Of a DNA stretch of 64,000 bases, positions 18,006 to 27,100 are shown piece after piece; position 1 is the stretch's first letter; every line of letters starts with the position of its first letter. Both the position numbers and the translations under genes were made by a program. This DNA is from Burkholderia sp. Ac-20365 (GTDB lineage: Bacteria; Pseudomonadota; Gammaproteobacteria; Burkholderiales; Burkholderiaceae). The stretch spans positions 124,001 to 188,000 of the forward strand of contig NZ_JAAGPI010000011.1 in assembly GCF_017104715.1 (NCBI RefSeq), given 5' to 3'. The notes below the pieces were generated by a model. It made no database searches and had not been told where the DNA came from. It saw only the letters and a program-made list of their open reading frames with translations.

Positions 18006-19265
18006 TTGCTGCGTCGCTATCTCAAAAATAGTCGTAAATCCAACTACGAAATAAAGAGGGCTCGGGGTGTGGTAGTCCACTATGATCTGGCGTTGTTTTA
18101 TCTGGCCCGCAAGGCTGAAGGTATTCATGCATTTCGACGATTCGTCGAGTCGTATCGGGCGCGTGCCGCTGGATGTCCGCACCAACTGGTCGTCATCTAT
18201 AAGGGGTTCGACGGCGGCGCTGACCCAGAACTGGCTGAGGCGCGCGATCTGTTTCGCGAGATCGACGACGCTCATCGTGAAGTCCATGTGACCGACGAGC
18301 ACTTCGACATCGGCGCGTACATTCAGGCTGCGCATCAGATCGAGTCGAAGTACGTCTGCTTCATCAATACACATACCGCGATCCTGACCGACAACTGGCT
18401 TTTGCACCTGCGCAACGCGATCGAGGACGAGTCGATAGGCGTTGCCGGCGCGACGGCCTCTTATGAAAGCCTGTATGACTCGCTTGCGCTGCTAGACCGG
18501 GTCATATGGCTCGTGGGATACGAGCGTGTCGGTTACGAGCAAAAGCTGGCCGACTATTACCGTTTCATCATCGACATCCACGCGCCATGGTGGCTTAAAG
18601 AGAAAACGCATAAAGCGCATCGATACGGACATTTCTACGAGCGCTATCTTGATGAGAAGTGGAAAGAGTCGTGGCGCAAGGCCGTGTCGCCGGGTGGCTA
18701 CAACGACTTTCTGATCGGCTTCCCGCGATTCCCCAATCCTCACGTCCGGAGCAACGGTTTCATCCTGAGACGGTCCGACTTCGTGAAATTCATCGTGCAA
18801 CCGACGAAGAAATCGACATTTGGTTTCGAAAGCGGTCCGAACGGTTTGTCGCAGACCCTGCTAAATGAAGGAAAGCGGCTTGTGATGGTCGATCGTCATG
18901 GCCGCTGTCACGATCAGGAAGATTGGCCGCATGCGCGCTGTTTCCGTTCCGGCGATCAGCAAAACCTACTGCTGGCCGACAATCAGACGCGCGCTTACGA
19001 CCGTCTGTCTCAAAATGAGCGCGTCACCAGTCTGATGATGTCTTGGGGAGATGCGGTCGCCGAATCAAAATCCGCATATTCCCTCGGCTACCGGTTCGAG
19101 ATGAAGCGCGCAACGCCGCTGCCCGCGCACTTTACGACCAACGCCCCGTACATCATCGATCACCTCGACTTCGGCGTGAAGTCGCAGGGTGTCTGTGACG
19201 GCAGCAACGACAACTACCTCAGAAGCGACGATCCTTGGCCGCCCGATCATTCGGCGTTTGTCTGA
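18006..19265 (+). CDS. Glycosyltransferase-like protein (GT-A type, uncertain)
   Basis: A 419-residue cytoplasmic-looking protein. After a basic N-terminus it has a beta-alpha pattern (GVVVHYDL, QLVVIYKG, YVCFINTHTAILTDNWL) like family 2 glycosyltransferases. The usual DxD is replaced by NTHT at about residue 119, so activity or family assignment is open. The TTG start at 18006 is used because there is no in-frame ATG before the conserved region. It is the last intact plus-strand gene before the transposase remnant. I do not assign a substrate. Confidence 0.55.
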   Translation: MLRRYLKNSRKSNYEIKRARGVVVHYDLALFYLARKAEGIHAFRRFVESYRARAAGCPHQLVVIYKGFDGGADPELAEARDLFREIDDAHREVHVTDEHFDIGAYIQAAHQIESKYVCFINTHTAILTDNWLLHLRNAIEDESIGVAGATASYESLYDSLALLDRVIWLVGYERVGYEQKLADYYRFIIDIHAPWWLKEKTHKAHRYGHFYERYLDEKWKESWRKAVSPGGYNDFLIGFPRFPNPHVRSNGFILRRSDFVKFIVQPTKKSTFGFESGPNGLSQTLLNEGKRLVMVDRHGRCHDQEDWPHARCFRSGDQQNLLLADNQTRAYDRLSQNERVTSLMMSWGDAVAESKSAYSLGYRFEMKRATPLPAHFTTNAPYIIDHLDFGVKSQGVCDGSNDNYLRSDDPWPPDHSAFV

Positions 19266-19479
19266 TTCGTCTGGCTGTCGCCGCGTCTGTCGTCGAGAGC
19301 GGGGCACCGTCAGTCTGCCGTACGCCTCCGTGCCGCCTTTCTCGGATGGGGGCCGGTCTCCGGCTGCCCAAGCACACTATCGGGGTGGACCTGAATAAAC
19401 CGGGGCGCCTTGCGCGACGCGGCTTTGCGGTTGAATTGGCGTTGTGGGAATTGCAGGGACCTGGCATATTGATGTGTGA

Positions 19480-20262
19480 ATCCTGCGGCTGGCCGACCTG
19501 ATCTACTGGGATCGATTGTGCGCGGCGATGCGCGGGAGCTTCGTGTCGCGCAAAGGGCGACCGGCGACATCGCCTAGGCTGATTACCGGATTGCTGTATC
19601 TGCGGCGCGCATGTGATCTGTCCGATGAAGAGGTCGTCTGGCAATGGGGGGAGAACCCGTATTGGCAGGTTTTCACCGGCGAAACGTACTTGCAGACCGA
19701 ACCGCCGATCGAACCAATTAAGCCCGACGCGTTGGTACAAACGGCTAGGCGAAGCAGGCGTTGAAGAGTGGCTGGTCGAGACGATCGAAACAGCCAGTCG
19801 TGCCGGGCGTGATCAAGAACTCGAGCGTGAAGCGCGTGATTGTAGACACGACGGTCATGGAGCAGGCGGCGATCCTGAGGGACATCACGGCGGAAATCGC
19901 CGTCGTCGACGGTGGCTATAAGGGCGTGGACGTCGAAGGGGTGAAGATTTACCACCCAGAGCTGCGGCGAGGCATTACGCGGGGATTACAGGCGATGATC
20001 AGACGGCGCAGCCCGAAAGAGCCAGCGATCGGCGATATAAAGACGGACGGAAAGCTCGACCGGAACTGGCTAAAAGGTACGCTCGGCGACGCGATGCGCT
20101 CGGTGCTGTGTGGCGCTGGCCGCAACCTGCGGATGATCCTCAGGAAACTGCGGCTTTTTGCGCCCTCGTTCTTGTCGCGCTATCGTTTCCGTAGATCAGA
20201 TAACGCCCGTCGCCTAACGCCGACGACGGACAAGACGCTCTATTCAGGGCCGACTCGTTAGC
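19480..20262 (+). pseudogene. IS5-family transposase remnant, frameshifted and internally deleted
   Basis: Pieces of a DDE transposase are spread over three frames. The N-terminal segment from 19480 contains KGRPATSPRLITGLLYLR and DLSDEEVV. At about 19720 the match shifts frame to RWYKRLGEAGVEEWLVE, and at about 19800 it shifts again to VKRVIVDTTVME. In that last frame the text jumps straight to QAAILRDITAEIAVVDGGYKG. Full-length relatives I recall have well over 100 residues between these motifs, so a large internal deletion is present. The C-terminus with the last acidic residue (EPAIGDIK) and LDRNWLKG is kept. No matching left terminal repeat was found. It cannot encode an active transposase. 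Confidence 0.78.
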
Positions 20263-21484
20263 CGGAAAAGCGCATTGTCGGCACAGCGGCCGCAAATTGC
20301 GCTCCCCAGTCCTTGACGTACGCATGCTGATCGGTGACTTCGTTGAGGATATTCCAAGGCAGTACGAGGACGATGTTCGGGCGTTGTTCGCGGAGCGCAT
20401 CGGTCGGGAGAATGGGTATGTGGCTTCCCGGCAGATACTTCCCCTGTTTCGACGGCGCGGCGTCGCAGACATACGGCAGGAGATCCGGCTTCACGCCAGC
20501 GTAATTAAGCAGCGTGTTGCCCTTGGCTGCCGCTCCGTACGCCACAACCTTTTTCCCCAGTTTTTTCTGTTCAAGCAGGAACTCGAGCAGGCCGTTCTTC
20601 ACCTCATCGGCTCTCGCCTGAAAGCTGAGGTAGGTCGAAAGCTCCGCAAGTCCAAAGCGAGCCTCTTCCTCGAGCACCCGCGATACCGACGGATCGTCCT
20701 TGCGCACATCGTCGCTGTGGCACCCATACACACGCAGACTGCCGCCATGCGTGCCGAGTTCTTCGACATTCCACACGCGCAGGCCTGCGCGGGCAAAAAT
20801 CTTAGCAACGGTCTGTAGCGACAGATAGGAGAAGTGCTCGTGGTACACGGTGTCGAACTGCACGTGCTCGATCAGTCGCATCAGATGCGGGAACTCCAGT
20901 GTGATCGTGCCATGCGGCTTCAGAGCGGCTTTCAGGCCCGCAGTGAAATCGTTGATGTCGGGGACATGGGCAAAAACGTTATTGCCGGCGATCAGATCAG
21001 CCTGTTTTCCTTCTGCGGCCAGTTGTTTCGCCAGTGCTTCACCGAAAAACTCGCGCAGTACCGGAATGCCGAGACGTTCAGCTGCTTCTGCAGTGCTCGC
21101 AGTCGGTTCAATGCCAAGGCACGGAATACTGGTTTCGACAAAGTTCTTCAGCAGATAGCCATCATTCGACGCTATCTCGATGACCAGACTGTCCCGGCCA
21201 AGGCCAAAGCGCCCAGTCACCATTTCAGCGTAGGCTTTTGCGTGTGCTAGCCAGGTGTGTGAGACCGACGAGAAATACGCATAATCCGAACTGAACAGTT
21301 CATTCGCGCGCGCGTAATCCTCAGTCTGAACCAGCCAGCAATGCTGGCAGACAAACAGTTTGAGCGGGAAATAGGTCTCCGGTGCCTTCAGGTCGCCTGC
21401 TTTCAGATAGGCATTGGACGGCGGTGCGAAACCGAGGTCGAGAAAGACGTGTTCAAGCGGGTTTTGACAGTGTCGGCAGTTCAT
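20258..21484 (-). CDS. SAM-dependent sugar C-methyltransferase (TylC3/NovU-type)
   Basis: A 408-residue three-domain protein. It has an N-terminal zinc-binding module with CxxC pairs at C3/C6 and C46/C49, a SAM-binding core EIASNDGY (about 103-110), the YHEHFSYLS motif whose His residues are catalytic in this family, and a C-terminal Rossmann-like domain. Such enzymes put a methyl group on C3 (or C5) of NDP-4-keto-6-deoxysugars. Its ATG overlaps the upstream epimerase stop (ATGA), placing it last in the rfbF-rfbG-epimerase operon. This suggests methylation of a CDP-4-keto-6-deoxyhexose. Confidence 0.83.
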   Translation of the reverse strand: MNCRHCQNPLEHVFLDLGFAPPSNAYLKAGDLKAPETYFPLKLFVCQHCWLVQTEDYARANELFSSDYAYFSSVSHTWLAHAKAYAEMVTGRFGLGRDSLVIEIASNDGYLLKNFVETSIPCLGIEPTASTAEAAERLGIPVLREFFGEALAKQLAAEGKQADLIAGNNVFAHVPDINDFTAGLKAALKPHGTITLEFPHLMRLIEHVQFDTVYHEHFSYLSLQTVAKIFARAGLRVWNVEELGTHGGSLRVYGCHSDDVRKDDPSVSRVLEEEARFGLAELSTYLSFQARADEVKNGLLEFLLEQKKLGKKVVAYGAAAKGNTLLNYAGVKPDLLPYVCDAAPSKQGKYLPGSHIPILPTDALREQRPNIVLVLPWNILNEVTDQHAYVKDWGAQFAAAVPTMRFSG

Positions 21485-22032
21485 ACAATTAATCCGCGAA
21501 ACTCCGGCGTTAGAAGGGGATGTGATTGATCTCGCTGAGAGATTTCGGTGACTGGAAGCGGCCATTTGATGCCTACCGCCGGATCATCGTGTCGTACGCC
21601 GTCTTCTGCAGTGGGCTCATACGATGCCGTATGAAGATAGAGCAACTCGCTTTCGGATTCGATGACCTGAAAGCCGTGCGCGCATCCCTCTGGAATAACG
21701 AGCATCCGTCCGTTTTCGAACGAAAGCTCTTCTGCATGCCATTGGAGAAACGTTGGCGAGTCGGACCGCAAGTCGACGGCAACATCCCAGACCTTGCCCC
21801 GAAGACAACGCACCAGTTTCATTTCTGCGTGTGGGGCGCGCTGGAAATGCATGCCCCGCACTGCACCGGCGCGCGTGGTCCGGGAGTGGTTGATCTGCGT
21901 GATGTGCCGCTGGCCGATGACCGATTCGAGTTCGTTGTCACAGAAGACTCGCTGAAATACGCCGCGATGGTCGGCGAAGGGTGTGGCATGTACGACCATC
22001 ACACCCGCAATGGCGGTTGGCGTGACGTTCAT
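21481..22032 (-). CDS. dTDP-4-dehydrorhamnose 3,5-epimerase homologue (RmlC-like cupin)
   Basis: A 183-residue RmlC-like protein with RGMHFQ and PEGCAHGFQ in the positions of the RmlC catalytic His and cupin motifs. The later Tyr region (HTASYEPTAEDG) and HDDPAVGIKWP are also present. It is clearly divergent from rfbC at 6405. Located between rfbG and the C-methyltransferase with 4-base overlaps on both sides, it probably epimerises a CDP-4-keto sugar rather than the dTDP sugar (inference). The ATG at 22032 fits the family length. Confidence 0.83.
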   Translation of the reverse strand: MNVTPTAIAGVMVVHATPFADHRGVFQRVFCDNELESVIGQRHITQINHSRTTRAGAVRGMHFQRAPHAEMKLVRCLRGKVWDVAVDLRSDSPTFLQWHAEELSFENGRMLVIPEGCAHGFQVIESESELLYLHTASYEPTAEDGVRHDDPAVGIKWPLPVTEISQRDQSHPLLTPEFRGLIV

Positions 22033-23108
22033 GCCTGGCACCACGACGTGCCAACGACCGCGGCATCTTCGATGTACTGGTCTAGTTGACGCGAGCTGAC
22101 GATTTCCCCCGAAGCGAGCCATGTCCGATACCATTCGGACGTGTGCCGCAAAGCGTCGTCGATGCCCCATACGGGCTGCCATCCGAGCAACGTGTGCGCC
22201 TTCGTGCTGTCGAGCGACAGCAGCCTCGCCTCATGCGGATGACTCTGCGTCGTCATGTGCCACCTGATTTCGGGCCACGACTCTGCAATGCGGCCGAGTA
22301 CGTCGGAAACCGAACGATTGCCATGGGCGTCAGGGCCAAAGTTCCACGCTTCCGCGAACGCATTCTGTCCTGTCAGTAGGCGTTCTCCAAGCAGCAGATA
22401 GCCACTCAGCGATTCCAGCACGTGCTGCCACGGCCGCGTTGCATGTGGTGAGCGTATCTCGAGAGAAGTACCGTTGCCCGTGGCCCGGACAAGGTCAGGT
22501 ATCAGACGGTCCTCAGACCAATCGCCGCCGCCGATAACGTTGCCGGCGCGCGCAGTCGCCACCAGCGGCGCACCGGGCCTCGACATGAGCGAAGCACGGT
22601 AGCTGGCGACTGCGAGCTCAGTCGCAGCCTTGGACGCACTATAGGGGTCGTGGCCACCGAGCCGATCAGTTTCGCGATAACCCCAGACCCACTCGTTGTT
22701 CTGGTAGCACTTGTCAGTTGTGACAGCGACGATCGCTTTTACGGTCGACGTCGTGCGACATGCTTCGAGCACGTGGCAAGTTCCCATCACGTTGGTCGCC
22801 CAGGTTTCGAGGGGAGCAGCATAAGAGCGGCGCACGAGGGGTTGGGCCGCAAGGTGAAACACGATCTCAGGTTGAGCTTCCGCGACGACGCGTGCAACTG
22901 CGTCTGGATCGCGGATGTCGATCCGATGGTCGACTGCGTCGAGCCCGAGCAGATCCCAATGATTTGGGGTAGTCGCGGGCGCAAGCGATGCGCCCGTGAC
23001 ATGCGCGCCAAGGCGCGACAGCCACAGCGCGAGCCAACTCCCTTTGAAGCCGGTGTGACCGGTTAATAGAACCCGGCGATTGCGATAGGAGCCACTGAAC
23101 AGGTTCAC
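22029..23108 (-). CDS. rfbG: CDP-glucose 4,6-dehydratase
   Basis: A 359-residue SDR with GHTGFKGSW near the N-terminus, the diagnostic form for RfbG, followed by TTDKCYQN and YSASK. It converts CDP-D-glucose to CDP-4-keto-6-deoxy-D-glucose. I take the GTG at 23108 as start, because it overlaps the rfbF TGA (GTGA) and gives the expected short N-terminal lead; an ATG further upstream lies inside rfbF. No rfbH (3-dehydrase) is found in the window. Confidence 0.88.
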   Translation of the reverse strand: MNLFSGSYRNRRVLLTGHTGFKGSWLALWLSRLGAHVTGASLAPATTPNHWDLLGLDAVDHRIDIRDPDAVARVVAEAQPEIVFHLAAQPLVRRSYAAPLETWATNVMGTCHVLEACRTTSTVKAIVAVTTDKCYQNNEWVWGYRETDRLGGHDPYSASKAATELAVASYRASLMSRPGAPLVATARAGNVIGGGDWSEDRLIPDLVRATGNGTSLEIRSPHATRPWQHVLESLSGYLLLGERLLTGQNAFAEAWNFGPDAHGNRSVSDVLGRIAESWPEIRWHMTTQSHPHEARLLSLDSTKAHTLLGWQPVWGIDDALRHTSEWYRTWLASGEIVSSRQLDQYIEDAAVVGTSWCQA

Positions 23109-23875
23109 GACCACACCTGCCAGGGAGGAGTCGTTCGCCACAACTCTTCGAGGTGGTTCTTGTCGCGTAGCGTATCCATTGCCTGCCAGAAGCCACGATG
23201 CTGATAGGTCATCAGTTGACGTTCAGCCGCGAGCTTGGGCAACGGTGAAGACTCCCAACTCGTACCGTCGCCCTCGATGTAATCGAAAACGTCGGGTTCG
23301 AGGACAAAAAAGCCGCCATTGATCCATGCGCCGTCGCCTGCGGGCTTTTCCTGAAAGTTCAGGACCATATCGCCGTCGGTGTGCAACGCGCCGTAGCGAC
23401 CGGGCGGCTGAATGGCCGTCACCGTTGCCAGCTTGCCATGCTGCCGATGAAACTCCACTAGGCGGCCCACGTCGATGTCAGCAACACCATCGCCATACGT
23501 GAAGCAGAATGTTTCGCCGCCGACGTAATCGCGAACTCGCTTCAGGCGCCCGCCTGTGAGCGTCTCCGCTCCGGTATCGATCAACGTGACCCGCCAGGGC
23601 TCGGCATACCGTTGATGCACCTCCATGCCGTTTCCCTTGCTCATGTCGAACGTGACGTCGGACGTGTGAAGGAAATAGTTTGCGAAGTATTCCTTGATTA
23701 CATAACCCTTGTACCCCAAGCAAATCACGAAGTCGTTGATCCCATAGTGCGAGTAGATCTTCATGATGTGCCACAAGATTGGCTTGCCACCGATCTCAAT
23801 CATGGGCTTGGGTTTCAGATGCGACTCTTCGCTAATGCGGGTGCCAAACCCGCCGGCAAGAATTACGGCTTTCAT
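23105..23875 (-). CDS. rfbF: Glucose-1-phosphate cytidylyltransferase
   Basis: A 256-residue nucleotidyltransferase making CDP-glucose from CTP and glucose-1-phosphate. It has the LAGGFGTR signature, KPKPMIEIGG, and the later FTYGDGVADID motif with the metal-binding Asp residues. It is the first gene of a four-gene, fully overlapping minus-strand operon. A 270-base gap separates it from the giant glycosyltransferase upstream on the same strand; that gap has no recognisable gene. Confidence 0.93.
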   Translation of the reverse strand: MKAVILAGGFGTRISEESHLKPKPMIEIGGKPILWHIMKIYSHYGINDFVICLGYKGYVIKEYFANYFLHTSDVTFDMSKGNGMEVHQRYAEPWRVTLIDTGAETLTGGRLKRVRDYVGGETFCFTYGDGVADIDVGRLVEFHRQHGKLATVTAIQPPGRYGALHTDGDMVLNFQEKPAGDGAWINGGFFVLEPDVFDYIEGDGTSWESSPLPKLAAERQLMTYQHRGFWQAMDTLRDKNHLEELWRTTPPWQVWS

Positions 23876-24145
23876 AGGTGTATGGACTGAGCAGTAACTG
23901 ATTCGGATTGCGCTGGACCTACTGGGGATGCTCAGAAAGCATAGGAGGTCAGTGTACGCGAACCCAATTTCATTGAAAAGTCGACGCTTTTCGCGCCATC
24001 GATCTTACTCACGGTAATGCCTTTGATTTCTGCTGCGGCCCAGCCAGGTCTTCGTTCCCGGGCCGGGCCGCTGCAGTCACGCTGCGGTCAAGGCCGGGAG
24101 CATATGGTATGGCAGGTTTGCCCTGGCCGTCTCGACGCGTCGCCG

Positions 24146-27100
24146 TTACGCATGCATGTCGGCATGACGGACGAATCCAGCGAGGCCCCGTATGGGCACA
24201 TGGCCGGCCGGACGTGGCGCCAGCAGATGACGCGAGGCCGTCTGGAGGCCATTGAGTCCGTCGCCGACCAGGTCATTTTCATTCTTCACGAAGCCTCTGA
24301 GCAGAGGTTCGTAGACCATGAACTGGCCCTCACGGGCGGCAAAGCTTCCAAGCCATGCGCCGAGGCTGCGCATCGCCAGATTCGTGGGCGCCGCCTTTAG
24401 TGCATTGACAAGGAACGTGCGACGTGCGAGCAGTAGATCAGGTGACACACCGTCGACGCAATGAGGCTTAAGTCCCAGTGACCCCGCGCATGGATCGTTC
24501 ATCGCGCGGCCAGCGGTCGTGTCGTAAAGGTGCCCGCCGTCGTGGATGACTAGCGCGCCCCGCAAGATCTTGCCCGCGGTGTCGACCAGCGGACCTGTAA
24601 CGGCAACGACATTGCCTACCAGTTCGAAGTGCTTCAGCGAATCCCATATCGCCTGGTTCTCGATTGCTACGGTCGAGGGCCCGACGAGCATCGCGAATTC
24701 GCTTTCCGAGTGTTCCAGAAGATCGAGCAGAACTGCGATTCCACGCGCGCCTCTGAATGCAGGCGCAACCTGACGGTTAGCAAATGGAAAGTGCTCAGGC
24801 GCGCGCGCATCAACGCCCATCGACAACAGATCTACCGACGCCGGCTCCTTCTGCAGGCGTCTCAGATAGAAGTCTTGAATGCCGAGATCGAACGGATAGG
24901 GCGCAACCTCATAGAGATCAGGACGTCGGCGCTGTGCGATGCCACGCAGTATTGCCTGGACGGACATCGCGCTGCCGGAGAAAGACGTGCCACTGTTGGA
25001 GAGCGAGCGCGGATGTTGTCGCCAGTGATACAGAACTTCTGGAATATGCAACGGCTCATGACCGCCTTCGACAAAGCGGACAAGAATATCCCAATCTTGT
25101 GCGTATTCGGCCTCGCCCGACGTAAATACGCCCAGTGCCAGCGCGCGTTTGCGTTGGAAGAGTATCGTGTGCCAGATGTACGACTGGGCGAACAGCAGCA
25201 CGGGATCGAAATCCGGACGATAGTACGGATGACGAATTTCACCTTCGATCAGCAGGTCCTCATCCGAGTAGAAGATCGCCCTGTCAGGATGTTGCTTTGC
25301 AGCGTCGGTGAGTATCGCCAGTGCGTCAGGTGTCAACAGGTCGTCTGCGTCCATGGAGAGTGCGAAGTCACCCGTTGCATGTTCGAGGCAGACACGCAGC
25401 CCGCCATGAATCCCGAGGTTCACTTCGTGACGGATTGATCGCATCAGGCCTTCTGCCTCCAGGTCGATTAGCGTTTTGTCGAGTTCCGCCGATATGGGGC
25501 CATGCGCTAGCACAATCCACTCGCTTGCCTTGTGCCGTTGCGCGCGCATCGCGTCCGCCGTCGCGCGAAACAGCGTGGTATCGGTGCGCTCGTATACGGT
25601 TGTCAATACCGAAATGGTCGGTAGATCGCCCGTGAGATGCGGAGCGAGCGCTTCGTAGCGCTGTTCGACGTGCCGTGGGAAATAGGTTGTGTAAGGCGCG
25701 CGGATCAGCGGTGCGTCGGCTTCCGCAGGCTGATACGCGCGCTGTCCGCTTCGATCCAGGTGTCGAGCGTAACCCACAGGATTTCGCATCAGGCCGCTGA
25801 ACGCCTCGGTGAACCCGGCAAGCTCGTCGTGCGATAACGCGGCTACATCGCCCGGTCCCAGTTTCGCTCCGATGAGCGGGGTGTAAATCACGCGTCGTCC
25901 CGCAAGGCAGGCAAGCGCGCCGAGCCATGGGCCCAGCATCGTCAGGCTGATTTCTGCTGGCAACTTGTCCAGGCTTTCGACCAGGAATGCCCGGTTCACG
26001 ATGCAATGGCGTGCAGAGACAGCCGCGACCGATCGGGGCTTCCAGCTTTGCGCGAAGTATCCGGGGTTGGTCAGCGAGTTGCCACGCTCGGGGCAGCCGA
26101 CTGAACCGCCATAGCCGAATACATATCCGCCCTCGCATACGACGTCACCATCGTGAATGCGTCCGCCAACGATCGCGGAATCCGGGAACAGATCGAAATG
26201 CATCAGCACTTCGTCGGCAAATTCCGGTTCGACGAACTCGCACGAGCGAGCTTGCAGGTGGACATAGCGTGCGGCGGTACTCATTTCGTCAATTGCGGTG
26301 CGCAGGCGTTCGCGCGAAACGCGTTGATCGATCATGACGGTGGCGATCTGTTCAACGTCGGCACCGGCCTCGCGTCGCTTGAAGCGGTAATCAGGCGTGC
26401 CGCCGAACAGCGGCGAAAGCGCAATCTCATACTTGTCGAGCTTGCCGCGTTCGTTCAGGAAGCGTTCGAGCGCAGCTTTGTGAGACGCATAGATGTAAGG
26501 TTTCGCGCGGTAATTGCTCGACGTTGACGACTCGTGCATCCGCCACGAATAAAGCACCTCGGGGATGTGCGTCGGCTGATGTCCAGCACTGAGGAACCGA
26601 ATGAACGTATCCCAATCATGGCATCCCTCGACCGCCGGATCCGAATAGCAGCCGAGTTCAATGGCGGTCTTTCGGTCGATCGCAGTCAAGTGGGCGATGT
26701 AGCACGAGTGGACGAACAGAACGGGGTCCCAGTCTGGCTTCAGATATGCATCGCGATGGTTGTCTCCGTCGGTCTTGTCCTCGTCGGTGTAGGCGACAGG
26801 CGGCATGCCAGCCTGTTCGAGGAAACTCGACAGCGTCCGCAAGCTGTCGGGAAACAGCAGGTCGTCACTGTCGACGGGAACGACGTAGCGTCCCCGTGCA
26901 CGCTCGAGACACCAGCGCATGCCGCCGATGATTCCCAGATTCTGTTCGACACGCCCAAGGCGTACGCGGCGATCACGCGCGATTTCAGTGAGGACCGCGC
27001 GCGTGTCGGCGCGCGACGTGCCGTTGTCCAGTATCAGCCATTCGAATTCGGCGGTCGTGTCCTGGCCAAATACCGTGTGAGCGAGGTCCGTGAGGAATGA

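Noticed and set aside
21481..22032. Second rfbC as a simple duplicate for dTDP-rhamnose synthesis
   Set aside because: It is clearly diverged and sits in a tight operon with rfbF/rfbG and a C-methyltransferase, so a role on a CDP-sugar is more likely.
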